In this document: positions 12,095 to 25,119 of the stretch, one piece after another | Numbering within the stretch: the first letter of the stretch is position 1 | How the letters are laid out: each line of letters starts with the position of its first letter | Assembly (NCBI GenBank): GCA_012295275.1 | Contig: CM022673.1 | Span: forward strand, 12,746,288 to 12,810,287 | Origin: Chrysomallon squamiferum | Taxonomy: Eukaryota > Mollusca > Gastropoda > Neomphalida > Peltospiridae | Direction of reading: 5' to 3' | DNA length: 64,000 bases | Notes under the pieces: generated by a model | The model's database searches: none | Told to the model about the DNA's origin: nothing | What the model saw: the letters and a program-made list of their open reading frames with translations, nothing else | Program-made: the position numbers and the translations under genes

Positions 12095-12493
12095 AGATTC
12101 AAATTTCTTTTATTTTTTTTTATTTTTTTATTTTTTTATTTTTTCTATATGTGTTTTTTCGGTGATCGTGTTTTGAACAATGGCTTGTTTCACCAATGAA
12201 TAAAAAGAGAAAACAGAAACAAAAATAACTGTCAATCAAACTGAGTAGAGAGTCAAAACAAAAATCAAATGAAAACAATGTGTGAGCAGTTTTTTCTACT
12301 TGTTGACTGTGACAGATGAATCAGAGTTGTATACAAACTAGGATATCTTACATTCTGATTCCTTCATTTTAAACAATAAAAATTATTTATTATCATCATC
12401 ATTATTTTCTATTATTCCTTAACTTTAAAGAATAAACTGATTTCATTAACATCATCATCACAATAATAATAACAATAATCATCATCATCATCA

Positions 12494-12525
<32 letters not shown>

Positions 12526-12560
12526 TCTTGTTTTTTATTATTTTGAAGACATTAGTCTTT
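12095..12560. repeat. (TTTTTTA)n, ATC and ATT triplet repeats
   Basis: Imperfect (TTTTTTTA)n lies at about 12108-12145, (ATC)n at 12440-12495 and (ATT)n at about 12495-12530. Intervening sequence shows nothing recognisable. Confidence 0.85.
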
Positions 12561-14990
12561 CTTCTTTCAATTTTGTTTTTTTTCTGTTAGAAATTTATTT
12601 TTATCTTATCTCTATTTTGTTTTGGCTTTTTGAAGTGTTCTCTCTTTTTTTTTTTTCCAATTTTAAACATTTAATTTATATTCTCCTTTGAAAGTATTAA
12701 TCTTTCTTTTTTTACATTTTCTATTTCCTGTTGCATATTTCTTTTAAACTGTTATTTTTAAAACTTTTACATGTGACCCATCACACAGAATCAAGCCTTA
12801 AGTCAAGTGGCCAAAAAAATGAGCTTTAGGCATAATTAGTGGAGTCAAATAAAAAAAAATATATATATATATATATTTTTTTTTTTATGTACTTTATCTG
12901 TTTCATCCAGGGATGAAATTGAAGATATTAATCCTAAAATGTGTTTTATAGCACTTTTATGAACAAACATGATTTGCTTGAGAAAAAAAAAAAAACTGAA
13001 TTTTTTGGCATATCTCTGGAACTGTAAATGATTAATAGAGAATGAGGTATCAAAATGAAATTTATGGAATGAAGAATCTGAAAATGTTTAAACTTAAAAT
13101 GTAACTTAAGACCTAGTTTTGTACGACAGATCACATACATTCTTGCACCAAACAGAACATTTTTTCTATTTTTATAATTCATAGCTAACATTCTCTCAAG
13201 TACTGGCTAATTTCAAGAAAAAAAAACCAACACATTCTTACATTAATTAGAGAGGCAATCTCAGAACTTCTCAGAAAAAGAAAAAAAAAGATGCTTTGAA
13301 ATGACAGATTAAAGAGTAAATCAGAAATAATTTTCAATCATACATTTTGTGATATGAAGAAAGTGTCTTAATAAATTCTAAGTTATGTTTCATTTGGTTG
13401 ATTTTTCTTGGATAAGGTTCAAGGGTTTTGTTGGTTAGTTTATATTTGTATTTTTATTTCCCAATCTGAATTTAATAATCAAGTATATGTGGGTACCACA
13501 ATTTTTTTTGAAGTTGTGACATCATCTGGAGATGAGTAAAATACAGCTACACATCCACAATAATATCATGGCTCCAGTTTTCAAATGGAAGAAGGCAGCA
13601 TTTAAATGTTTTGTTATGATGCATTATTCTACTGTATTATGAATGATTATATTTACCAGACAACAGTAAAATTACAGCAGCTTGAATGTATAAAGAATTT
13701 TATTTAATTATTTATTCACACTACAACATGTTCACTTTAAACACAGTTGCTGAAATTTTAATTTTTACAAATTACATTTTCTTTTTTTATTACTTTTGTG
13801 TTATTTTTTATTTATTTATTTATTTATTATTATTACTTCTTTCTTTTTTTATTACTAAAATTTATTGATAATATGCATGAAAGTTGTGCAATGGGTCATT
13901 CAGTTTAGTATTTTGCATAAATAAATATTTGTATTTTAGAAACTTTTGAATTGGAAAAACCAGTATTACTGAGAAGACTGAATTTCTGATGAAGAATTTC
14001 TAGTGGATTTAAATTTTCTTAAATTAAAATATAATATTTCCTTCTTTATTTTTTTCTTTATTTTTATATTTTATTATTTATTTATATATTTATTTATTTA
14101 TTTAATTTTTTTTGTTGTTGTTGTTGATTTTTACCAAAATTAATTTTTTTTTTATTTTATAAAATTTATTTTTACGTATTAATGTAACAACACAATCTAT
14201 TTTCATTTTTCACTAATGATTAGTGTTTCCACTTAAAAATAGTCATTTTTATTTCTTTCAATTATTAACTTCATTTATTGTACAATAAATTTTTTATATC
14301 TTTTTTATTACACCAATAATGTTTAAATTAAAAGTTATATTTGTTTTGAAATAATAGGATTTCCTAAATTTAATTCTCTCATTTTTTATTTCTGCATATA
14401 AAATAACAATTTTCTTCTTGACTTTGCATCATAATATAATTCATAACCTTTTTTCAGAGTTTTAATTTGAAAAAAGCCATTTTTCTTTTTGTAATTTAAT
14501 CTCAAAAATTTTAAATTGTATTTTGTCTGAAAATAACAGTCATTATCATTTAATACATAATAAAATTATCAATTTAACTTACAAAATACAGTAATTTTTC
14601 TTCATGTTTTGAAAATGTTTTTGCTGAATTCTCCTTAATTTGAAGAGAATAATCTTTCCTTTAATTTTAAATACATTTTTTGTTTCTTTGTTTGTTTTTG
14701 TTGGATTTGGGTTTTTTTTTTATTGTTGTTGTTTTTTGTGGGTTTTTTTTTTGTTGTTGTTGGGGTTTTTTGTTGTTTATTTTCAATTATTTTCAATTGT
14801 TATGTAAAGAAAATAGTAATTTTTTAGATCTGGCTCTTTTTATTCTTTATCATCATAAACTTATTACATTTTATTTGAATTATCATCTTTAAATTTTTAA
14901 ATATTTACTTTCATCTTTAATTAAATTCTGAGATATATTTCAGTTTTCATCAAACAGTAATTTATCATTATTTTCTTCTTCAGTTAAGTT
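12561..14990. other. A+T-rich sequence without recognised genes
   Basis: Mostly T-rich low-complexity DNA with (TA)n at about 12858-12877, TTTA runs near 13810 and 14075-14105, and a GTT/poly-T patch at 14680-14780. A weak ~65-75-bp periodicity of 'aaaaata' plus 'cattttt' is visible at 14220-14560. A possible SINE core scrap 'tatttcccaatctgaa' lies at 13453. Short frames are Phe/Leu/Tyr-rich and not credible. Confidence 0.6.
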
Positions 14991-14994
14991 TATT

Positions 14995-15022
14995 ATTATT
15001 ATTGTTGTTGTTATTGTTGTTG

Positions 15023-15069
<47 letters not shown>

Positions 15070-15095
15070 CATCATCATCATCATCATAATTTATT
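14995..15095. repeat. (TTA)n-(TCA)n triplet repeat
   Basis: ATT/GTT triplets pass into perfect (TTA)n at about 15024-15070, then (TCA)n to about 15087. Confidence 0.95.
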
Positions 15096-15369
15096 AATTA
15101 CTCAGTTTAATTATTATTTAGATAAATAATAATAGATAATTTCTGTTCTAATTGGTTAATTATAAATCATTGTATTTTGTTGCATCTGACATTTTGAAAT
15201 TATATTTCAATAAAAAATGTATTAACACAAATTAATGCATTTCAAACAAATAAAGACATTTGATATTTAATAAGAACTACAAATGTTTTAAGTACATCTG
15301 TTGGGTTGTTGTTATCATTTTCAGGTGCACATGCACCCAAGCACATAATAACATATGTATGTCTGTATG

Positions 15370-15383
15370 TTTTGTAAATGTGC

Positions 15384-15426
<43 letters not shown>

Positions 15427-15600
15427 GATACGCACACATGCACATACATACAGCTACAATACATACAGATTAAGTCCATATGCACTCATACATACATATT
15501 ACATAAATTATTTGTGACACACACACCTACATACATATATCCATACCTATATATATATATAAACACACATACATACATACATATATATACATAACACATG
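15370..15600. repeat. (TA)n, CA and ACAT repeat cluster
   Basis: (TA)n lies at about 15389-15416, (CA)n follows, then ACAT and ATAC tetranucleotides to 15600. Tyr-Ile and Thr-His frames are spurious. Confidence 0.93.
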
Positions 15601-15929
15601 ACATTACAAAAATAAATATGTACACATGCATTCATATACAAATAAACAGTTCAACATAACAAACAAGAAAACAGCAACAAAAGAACATACAAAAAAAAAT
15701 GATAGGCTATTACCAATCAATACTGCCTGCAAACCCAAATTTTCCTTTCTGATCCATACACACGCAAACACATTCATCAATGTACTAATTATAGTCATCA
15801 TGTGACACCCAGCAAGACTGGAACATGGCTAAAACATTGCTTTACACCTGAAGATACTCTGTGACAGAATTAATTACTACCTGCTTGCTTCGTTAAGATC
15901 TGATTTTTTAACTTGATTTATAATATAAC

Positions 15930-17600
15930 AATGGCAGAGAATTAAGAAAGAGAAAAAAAGATCAGGAGAAAGAAAGAAAAAAGAAAGAAAGGGAGAAAAT
16001 AAATAAAGAAAAAGAAATGAAAGAAAGTAAAGAATTACAAGTATCCGTTAAACATGTCTGTTATATTAAAATCACAGTAAAATGTTTTATATTAAAATGT
16101 TAAGCAAAAGAAAGAAAGAAAGGCAGATGAAAGAGTTGAGGAAATATAAAGATCCACTGAGCATTAATAATCAAGTCAGTATTTCTGTTTATTCTATAAC
16201 AAGCAGATTATGAAACAATAAGCTTCAGAATGAGAATCAGGAGGACATAAAGAGTAAATGAGTTATAGAAAATCTGTTTTTTCAGTTATGAAGTATATTT
16301 TCAGACTTTTCTTTTTAAATATTTGTATTAAAATAATGAAATGCTGAGATAGTGAAAGAAAAAAAGGAAAAAAAGAATGAAAAAGAAAAGATGGAAAGAA
16401 ACAAACATTAAATATTTATGAAGTATACATTTCTTGTTGTGTTTAAAATGAGAATAATTAAAATATAAAAGGATTAAAGAAAAAAAAAAAAAAAAAAAAA
16501 CAAACAACTCTTAGAAAAGAAATACAAATTAAAAAAAAAAAAAAGATTATGAAGAAAGAAGGTAAAAAGTCAAAGAAAAAGAATGTGAAAAAGAATTTAA
16601 GAATAAGCAAAAGAAAAAGAAAACAAAATAAAGATAAAGATTTAAAAAAAAAAAAAAAAAAGATATAAATGTTACAAATTATCAAAGAACAAGGATTCTT
16701 TATTTTGTGAAAACAAAGATTTAATGTTTTTAAAAATTAATCTTAATTATATTTGGTAATTTGATAATATTTTGTTTCCAGTTTGTAATATTGAAAACAG
16801 CAAACACAGATTACAAAACAATAAAGAAAGAAATGAAAAAAAAAAAAAATCAAACAAAAAACAACAACAGAGAGATTAAAAACAAATTAGATTTTCAGAA
16901 ATGAAGAAGTACGAAACTAAAAAAAAAGATGAAGAATAACAAAGAAAGAAAGAAATTAAGTAAAAGATAAAAAAAAAAAGTTAACAACAAATAATTAAAT
17001 AAAATAATTAAAATGTACATAAAATCCATCATAAATAAAAAAATTAAAAAAGGAAAGAAGAATGAAAGAAGAATGAAAGAAGAAAAAAGGGGGAAAAGGA
17101 AACAAGAAATTAGTAACTTCCATCCAGAGAAATGAAAGAAAGATGGAGGAAGCAAAGAAGGAAAGAGCAAAATTATGCATCCTTTTTGCAAATTCATTGC
17201 AACGAAACAGATATTAAACAAATGAAACAGAAAAAGAAAGAAAAATAGACAGAAGACAAGAGTATGGACATAAGCAGATAAACACATATTCAAATAGGTG
17301 TAGGCAGATATATATATATATATACAGATAAATATATGGAGAGAAACGGATAAAGGATATATAAATATAGAGACCCAAATAGATTACAAACACAGATACA
17401 AAGATAGATAGACAGATTATTCAGAGATAGATATATAAATAGATATACAGATTGAGAACTAGATAGATATATAAATAGATATACAGATTGAGAACTAGAT
17501 AGATAGACAGATAGAAAACACAGAAAGACAGAGGCAAAGAAACAAAGATATTAAGATAGATAAATGGACAAAGAGACCAATAAAACAGTAGAAGTGGATA
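15930..17600. repeat. Long purine-biased (GAAA-rich) region with GATA end
   Basis: For about 1.6 kb the plus strand is dominated by A and G (GAAA, AAAG, GAAG units), with short unique breaks near 16030-16260 and 16690-16800. It ends in GATA/GACA tetranucleotides. At 17424 and 17461 a 37-base unit is repeated exactly. Minus-strand Phe/Leu/Ser frames up to 132 codons follow from the composition. Confidence 0.9.
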
Positions 17601-17759
17601 AAAATAAAGACGTCTGTTTTTAATAAACAGACTCCAATGAAATCAACAAGATTAAAATCAACTAATTTAAATTATATCAAGCATTAACATACACAAATAG
17701 AAATAACAAAACAATAAAGAAAGAAATAAAGAAGTAAATAATACTTACAAATAATTACT

Positions 17760-17935
17760 TTGACTTGAGCTGTTATCCATAACTGCAGGAAATGACGATC
17801 ACTGTCTCTTTTTTACCACTCCACTGTCAAACAGCACATAATATTTTCAACAGAATTTTTTAACTTTTGTTACACATCCACTAGAATGCAAATAAACCGT
17901 ACAAGACCGTTAAAAACTGGCAGGGCAGCTTTTAA
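17760..17935. promoter_or_regulatory. Candidate regulatory element with a perfect octamer
   Basis: Carries ATGCAAAT (POU octamer) at 17886-17893 in mixed-complexity sequence. The match is exact, but an 8-base motif arises often by chance in A+T-rich DNA. Confidence 0.2.
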
Positions 17936-17939
17936 CTTC

Positions 17940-18130
17940 TAACACTGTAAAACAATGTGATATATGCTGTAACACTGTTTTAAGAAGTCTGTAACAATTA
18001 AATAAATTCTAGAAACAATGTTACAAGTTTTAATAGATAGTGTTAACACTGTTACAAACTGTATAACAGTGTTACAAACTGCGTGTCTGTTATAAAGAGT
18101 TGAAAACAAATCTAACAGACTGCTATAAAG
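17940..18130. repeat. Degenerate 'tgtaacactgtt' repeat
   Basis: Variants of 'aacactgttacaaact' and 'ctgtaacac' recur at 17942, 17969, 17990, 18053 and 18066, at irregular 15-40-base spacing. Unit structure is not clean. Confidence 0.5.
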
Positions 18131-18292
18131 TTGATGTGTGCAGAGTAAGGTAGAGGCTACAAGTGTGTGCATCGACAGCTACTGAGTCAATTATTAACTC
18201 AAAGAACTGGCTGGCTTCAAACTGTTAGAGGCGTCTGTCACAACATAAACATATGGACGATAATATTTGAGATGAGAGCTTTGTTGAAGTCT

Positions 18293-18370
<78 letters not shown>

Positions 18371-18620
18371 TGAGTTTGAATGTGATGTTTATTTATGTCT
18401 GTGTGAATGTGAGTGTGCATATGTGTATGTGCATATATACATGTGTCCATGTGTTTGTATGTACATCAGTGTGTGCCTCTGTTTGTGTGTATGTGTGTTT
18501 GTGTTTGAGTGTCTTTGTAGATATGTATATAGTGCATATGTGTATATATGTATGTGTGTTTATGTGCATGTGTAGAATGTGTGTGCAGCATGTGTGTTTG
18601 AGCATATATATATATTGCAA
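18293..18620. repeat. (GT)n microsatellite with long variant tail
   Basis: Near-perfect (GT)n spans about 18293-18369, followed by some 250 bases of TGTG/TGTA variants. Val-Cys frames on plus and Thr-His frames on minus are artefacts. Confidence 0.95.
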
Positions 18621-18779
18621 ATTTTAGTCCACGACTGACACATCAGCTAGATGGATGAATGGATTAATGGATTAATGGATTAGTGGAAGGACTGTCACAC
18701 AGACAAATGGATAACAACAATGCATACATTATTTTAACAGAAGAATTTAGTTTTTCACTGCTATGTATTTAACTGTTTG

Positions 18780-19075
18780 ATTCACGTAAGTTCAAATTGT
18801 GTGTTGTTATGATGTTGTTGTTTTTTCGCAACAAATATAAAAAGTGAAGAGTCTATTAAAAATGTTTTATTTTACTGGACAGAATTAAACTGGGCGAAAC
18901 TAATTCACTTTTACAGCTCTAAGTGCTTTCACAGGAAGTGAATCAGTTATTTCAAGTGAAGTGTTTCTACTCTGTAAGAAGGAAGTTTTGTAACACAGCA
19001 AGTCACTAATTATACTGTCACTTAGTGTCTGCTTGTATAACACAGGCAATGTCTGTGTAGGTAACTGTATTAATA
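18780..19075. promoter_or_regulatory. Candidate element with clustered AAGTG/CACTT and an ETS-like site
   Basis: Within about 130 bases there are roughly six AAGTG or CACTT motifs (NK2-type homeodomain core) and 'acaggaagtga' (ETS-like) at 18931. It is flanked by (GTA)n at 19077-19100. Function is inferred only. Confidence 0.22.
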
Positions 19076-19189
19076 AAGTAGTAGTAGTAGTAGTAGTAGC
19101 AACAGTGATTACATTAATGCCAATAATCATATCAATATCATAGTAATATTGATGATGATGACATTAATAAAACTCTAATACAATAAATA

Positions 19190-19605
19190 ATGGAATAAAT
19201 AAATAAATAAATAAATAATAAAAATAGTGAATAAATAAAGAAATACACAATCAAAATAAATAAATAAATTTAAATTATAAATAAATATATAAACATGAAA
19301 ATAAATAAATAATTAATACACAAACAAATAAAAACAAAATAAACAAACAAATAAATACATAAATAAATTATAAAAATAGTGACTAAACAAAGAAACAATC
19401 AAAATAATCAAATAAATTTAGATAATAAATAAAACAAACAGGCAAGCAATATAAATAAATATAAATAATAAATAAATAATTAAACAATAAAATATAAATG
19501 AAAAAATAATCAAATAAATAAACAAACAATATAACAAAATAATTAATAAACAAACAAAAACAAATAAATAAATAAACAGTAAAAAATAAATAAGTAACAA
19601 GATAA
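19190..19605. repeat. (AAAT)n/(AAAC)n tetranucleotide region
   Basis: About 400 bases of AAATA, AAACA and AATC variants with little unique sequence. The minus strand reads Leu/Ile/Tyr repeats. Confidence 0.92.
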
Positions 19606-19839
19606 GGAAAGATTGAAATTTAAGACAACATGACTAAAGCAAATTAGATGTGAATGTCTAACACAGAATAATGTGTTTCTTTCATGACGTATGGTTATGT
19701 AAAATGAAAATACAGTTCATGACTTTGAGTTATTTAAAATCATCATTGTAGAAAGCATGTTCACTGTATAATGTGATATTGCAAGCAAAAAATAACAATT
19801 TGTATAGAAAAATGATTTACTATATTCAATTTAAATATA

Positions 19840-20208
19840 TATATGATGAATATATATATATATATATATGTGTTAAATATATAAATAAAAAAAAAAAAAA
19901 TTTAAAAAAAGAAAAAATTAAAAAGATAATTTTTCTCTGTGCTTGCTTTTTTTTTCTTTAATTTTTTTTGTTTTTTTAATTACGTTTTTATTTCTTTATA
20001 TATATATATACATATATATATATATGTATGTATATGTATATGTAAGAAAACAAGACAATAAAAAAAGACCAACTATACATTTTAATTTTAATTTCTTTTA
20101 AATTATTATTATTATTATTATTTCATTTTTTTTTTTTTTTTTTTTAAATTACAATGTATATTGATACAGAAATATTTAATCCTACATTTTTTTTTTTTTT
20201 TTTTTTTT
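19840..20208. repeat. (TA)n, poly-T and poly-A cluster
   Basis: (TA)n lies at about 19853-19870 and 19998-20025, (ATT)n at 20105-20121, poly-T at about 20127-20145 and 20187-20209. The second poly-T ends in 'cag' and resembles a 3' splice site. Confidence 0.9.
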
Positions 20209-20209
20209 T

Positions 20210-20460
20210 CAGGTGTTTTCATTGACTTGCTGAAGTCAACAGAAGATTCCTCAGTCATTATCAGTGCATTTTTCTCACTGACCTTTGTACAGTCTCTGAC
20301 AGAATTCTCACCTAAACCTGAACCTGGAGTTTTATCGAGCTGCACGGAAATCAATTTACAAGACAAGTTTATCTCACCCAGCCAGAGAACCGGTTAAAAA
20401 GTCTCCACAGACTGCCAGACAAATTAACATAGCACTAAGAGACGATTAGTTTTTTTCTTT
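20210..20460. other. Unique island after a splice-acceptor-like tract
   Basis: A poly-T run ending 'tttcag' at about 20212 is followed by a plus-strand open frame to the stop at about 20395. The product is Ser/Phe-rich with no recognised domain. CpG are retained at 20336-20490. It could be a terminal exon, a conserved noncoding element or chance. The minus strand is open over part of the same span, which weakens the coding case. Confidence 0.2.
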
Positions 20461-20621
20461 CCTTTCTAACCTGAACAATGAACATGGAGTTGTGTCTGCC
20501 GGAAACAAGGGACAGGACAGAAAGGTCAACAGTGGTAAATAAAGCATGGGTAAAACAGATTTCATTGTTTGAAACATGAATGAACTGCAGAACTGTGGTG
20601 AATTTAATGAAACAGAAAAAG

Positions 20622-20885
20622 TTCTGGATATAACTGTTTGAAAGATAAACAAAGTTTACATTGAAACCAGCTTTAAGGAAAATGGTATGACATTCTAGTT
20701 GTAACTGTTTGAAGTATGCAATATAACCAAAGTCTTAACTAATGTTAAGGAAAATAGCATCTTTCTATGAACCAAATTATCTGAAATATGAAAGATAACC
20801 AAAGATCTACATTTAACTACTTTTAAGGAAAATAGTATCATATTCTAATCAAAACTATTTGAAATATGCAAAGTCTTAACAAACA
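20622..20885. repeat. Tandem repeat, 70-80-bp unit, ~3.5 copies
   Basis: Units begin 'ttct' at 20622, 20693, 20763 and 20843. Each carries 'aactgtttgaa' or a variant, and the three complete units also carry 'aaggaaaatagtat' or a variant. Divergence between units is moderate. Confidence 0.75.
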
Positions 20886-21130
20886 GCCGCACACACACAG
20901 TGTATTTTTTTATTATCTCTGTTTTACTTGTATTTTTCTGACACAGAACTGTCAAAGTGTCAGACTATTTCGAGAAATGACATTTGTTTTATTGTCTTGT
21001 TGATATGTTTTCAACAGTGCCTGATCAAACACAATGTCTGTCATACAGGCTATACTCCGTAATCCTTTCTTTTTTCTAATGCTGTTAACACTGTTTTTAT
21101 CAACTGCTTTTTTATGGTGAAAAAATATAT

Positions 21131-21157
21131 TAATAATAATAATAATAATAATATATA

Positions 21158-21203
<46 letters not shown>

Positions 21204-21235
21204 TTTTTTTTTTTTTTCATTTTTTTTTTTTTTTA
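21131..21235. repeat. (TAA)n-(TA)n-(TTA)n palindrome plus poly-T
   Basis: (TAA)n at about 21131-21152 passes through 'tatatata' into (TTA)n to about 21203, forming a perfect hairpin-capable palindrome, then poly-T broken by 'ca'. Asn and Ile frames are spurious. Confidence 0.93.
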
Positions 21236-21299
21236 CATTCAATTTTAATAATCATCTTTTTCCATCTTTTCTATCAATTCATATTTTTTATTTCTTAAG

Positions 21300-21410
21300 T
21301 GTGAATGAACTCATAAATTGCAGATGCTAAGGATTCTATTAACTTGTTACCATGGATACTGAAAATTCAATTTGATGAAGACAAAAAATAGAAATGATTT
21401 TACAGAGTAT
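21300..21410. promoter_or_regulatory. RFX X-box-like site in a unique island
   Basis: GTTACCATGGATAC at 21346-21359 matches the palindromic RFX X-box consensus at 12 of 14 positions. RFX factors control ciliary genes and others in animals; a role here is inferred from the motif alone. Confidence 0.25.
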
Positions 21411-21599
21411 CATTAAGTTTTCTAAATTTAGCATCAGTTTAATCAAAACCAAGGTGTATGATGTCAGCCTCATAAATTCATAGAGTAAAAAGAAATATAT
21501 TATAATGAAAATAGAATTCCATATTTGTAAAAATAAAAAAAAAATAAAAAATATTTAAAAAAAACATCATCAAAGAAACACCTTTGAAACTTGGAGCCA

Positions 21600-22022
21600 G
21601 AAGATAATATTTTATTTTATTTGTTCTTATTTTATATTATTTTATTCTTTAATTGAATATATTTTCATTTTATTTTATTTTATTATTTTATCTCATTTTG
21701 TATTTTATTTTATTTCTATGTTTATAGAATTTTTTGTCTTTATGAATGCATACTGTTTTATTTTTTAATATTTAATTCTATTCATTATTTCCTTTTAAAC
21801 TTTATTTATTATATTTAATATTTTAATTTTTTTTTTCATGTTCTAAAGAATTTTTTTAAATGTATCTTATATTTAATTTATTTTATTATTATTATTATTA
21901 TTATTATTTTTAACTTCTATTTGTATATAATTTTATTTATTTTATAATAATACTCGTATTTTTGTATTTTTCATTTTTATTTTATTTATTTTATTTTATT
22001 TATTTATTACCTTTTTTTCTTT

Positions 22023-22055
<33 letters not shown>

Positions 22056-22060
22056 ATAAT
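21600..22060. repeat. (TTTTA)n/(TTTA)n and poly-T
   Basis: Imperfect TTTTA pentanucleotides from 21600, (ATT)n at about 21886-21907 and poly-T at about 22022-22054. No gene content. Confidence 0.9.
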
Positions 22061-22384
22061 ATTAGTTTGTTTTACTTAACAAAATGATTAAATAATTTAT
22101 TTTATGATAGTTTATTTTTATATATTTATAAATTAAAATGACATGAACCTCATAATATTTTTATAATTATGTAACATAATCAACAGAAATTAAAGAAATG
22201 CTCAAGACTTAGTCTGAAATTTAACTGTAGACAGTAAGAACAAAATCAATTATTGATTAATCATCAAACTATTCTGATGAAAAAAAACATAACTATCATA
22301 TTACTGTCTTTCTTACAGTTTTAATTATAGTTTATTGATTTTAATTATTTTTAGAAAAAAACAATTTAAAAAAACAAAAACAAC

Positions 22385-22388
22385 AAAG

Positions 22389-22423
<35 letters not shown>

Positions 22424-22425
22424 CA
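22385..22425. repeat. Poly-A tract, ~33 bp
   Basis: A near-uninterrupted A run. The flanks (22060-22385 and 22425-22970) are A+T-rich without recognisable genes; a short C run occurs at 22596. Confidence 0.9.
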
Positions 22426-23023
22426 CCAAAAAGCCTAGTGAAAAAGAATTGGAGGATGGAACATGAAATTAAAAACAGTTACAAATTTGAATAAAACTCA
22501 TTAATCATAAAACAACCAGTCTCTAAAACATATATTTTCTCATTTTATCAATTTGTCTGAATGTCTGATACATACAAAAACACACCCAATGACACCCCCC
22601 CCCAGCATTTACATATATTCAATAATCATCTTCTTATTTTCATAATAATTTTATATACTTCCAGCAAACACCAATACTCTTATTCTTGATACAAAAAACA
22701 AAACCAAGTAAAATTATTAACAATTCTCTGCTCTCACAGATATTAAAGGAAAAGATAATGGTTAAATACAGATGTAAATCTTTCCTGTGATGCTACTGCG
22801 GGTTCTGGTGAAACTGTGACAACATTAATCTTGTTTTTGACGACACACATTACTACCACAGATTACACGACTCTGCTGCAGACAACTGTAATGTCTTCAA
22901 GCAAACATTCTGAATTTTAATATTAACAGCTAATTGTTCTGTCTCACACATAAATACAGAAAGAAAGAGATATTACTGGAGAAAATGAGAGACTCCCAGA
23001 GAAACAGATAGACAGACAGAGAG

Positions 23024-23335
<312 letters not shown>

Positions 23336-23639
23336 AAGATATATACAGATACAGAGAAAGTAAGAAACATAGAGAGCAAGAACCATGCAGTAATAGAAAA
23401 AAATATTGAATTTAATAACTAATCTTTATTTAAAAAAACAAAACAAAAAACAAAATTTTTTGTAAAAAATAAGACAATTATAATGATGATGGGCTGCAGA
23501 AAAACAATCCTTTAATTACAAAAGAAGACGGAAATAAGCATAGCTGTAATTATATCGACATTTTAAAATTTGCAATTAGAAAGAAAATTCAGAATCAAAG
23601 AAGAGAAGAAAAATACTCTATCTTGTTGTTAAAGATGAT

Positions 23640-23664
23640 TGTGGTAATAACAACAACAACAACA

Positions 23665-23696
<32 letters not shown>

Positions 23697-23925
23697 TAAA
23701 TAAATATATATTTAATTAAAAAAAGAAAATTTTGAGTAAAGATGACTATTTTCAAAATAAATATTTCCAAATTTAGAGATTTCATTACAGATACAATATA
23801 ATAATTGTATGATGATAAAAATATTTTAATGAATAAAAATAACCAAAATCCTAAATTACTATTTTCAAACTAATAATAATAATTAAGAAGAAGAAGAACA
23901 AGAACAACAACAACAACAATTAAAA
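23640..23925. repeat. AAC, ATG and AAG triplet repeats
   Basis: (AAC)n-(ATG)n lies at about 23648-23695, and an AAT-AAG-AAC triplet compound at about 23872-23921. Sequence from 23925 to 24450 is A+T-rich with a poly-T at 24210 and no genes seen. Confidence 0.88.
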
Positions 23926-24464
23926 CAGCATTAGTACAATTAAAAAAGAACAGCATCTAAAACCTATACTGGAATTTTGAGGATTATAAAAATACAGAAT
24001 TTCTCATGACAAAAATTATTTGACAAACACACCAAACAAAACAAAACCCACAAAAAACAACAACTAAGAAATAAACTAACAATATGCATCACTTAGCAGA
24101 AAGAAAGAAAAAACCAATACATACAACTTATTTATTCTTTACAAGAAAAACAGTAGAAATAAAATATCTCATACATTATATTGACAAAGAAACTTTAATT
24201 ATAAATTTATTTTTTTTTTTTTCACCTCAAATAGAATATTTTTCAAGCAGAACCTAAATAGACATAAAATCTTTAAAATAAGTTTTTATTTTTCTTCATA
24301 ATATTTCATTAACCTTCTAATTTATTTATTTATTTGAATATACTGTTGACGTTATTATCTTTTTGATTTTTTGGAGGACAAATGTTACTTAAAAATCAAT
24401 TTTTTTATATATTTTTTTTCAGTAATGTATTAAGTTAGAATTATTTTTTCAAAAACTTCATCCA

Positions 24465-25015
24465 ATAAATTGTGTTTTATTGCTCAATGGTTGTGTGATT
24501 GTGTACAATGTTCAGTATTTTTGTGTTTTAATGTACAGTGTGTTTCAGTGGTTCAATATATCTGTGTTTTAATATTCAGTATTTCTGTTTTATGGTTCAA
24601 TGTATCTGTGTTTTATTAGTTTCTGTTTTGTGGTTCAATGTTTTTATGTTTTAATATTCAGTGTTTTGTATGTATCTGTGTTTTTTAATATTCAGTATTT
24701 CTCTGTGTTTTAATGTACATACAGTGTGTTGTATGTTCTCTGTGTTTTAATGTACAATGCATTTTTTTCTTCTAATTTTCAGTGTTTGTATATTTCTTTT
24801 ACACTGGCTGTGTTTTATGTAAATCACTATATTTTAATGCACAAGAACTGTTTTAATGTATACTATCAGTGTTTTAATGTATAATGTCTATGTTTTAATG
24901 TACAATATCAATGTTTTAATGTACAATATCAATGTTTTAATGTATAAAACCTGTGTTTTAATCTACAATATCTGTGTTTTAATATACAATATCTATTTTT
25001 AATGTCCAGTGTATG
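24465..25015. repeat. Minisatellite, ~21-bp unit, ~20 or more copies
   Basis: The unit is 'caatgttttaatgtacaata' plus one base. Units near 24900-24960 are nearly identical, while those from 24465 to 24840 are diverged and of variable length ('tctgtgttttaatattcagt'). The younger block is at the 3' end. Confidence 0.8.
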
Positions 25016-25119
25016 TGCTTTGTTTTGTTTTTTTATAAGAAACTGAAATAGATGAATGCTGTTTTAGAAGACATTATTGGAAAAGCAATCACTGTTGTGG
25101 TGAAGATGTTATTGAGAAC

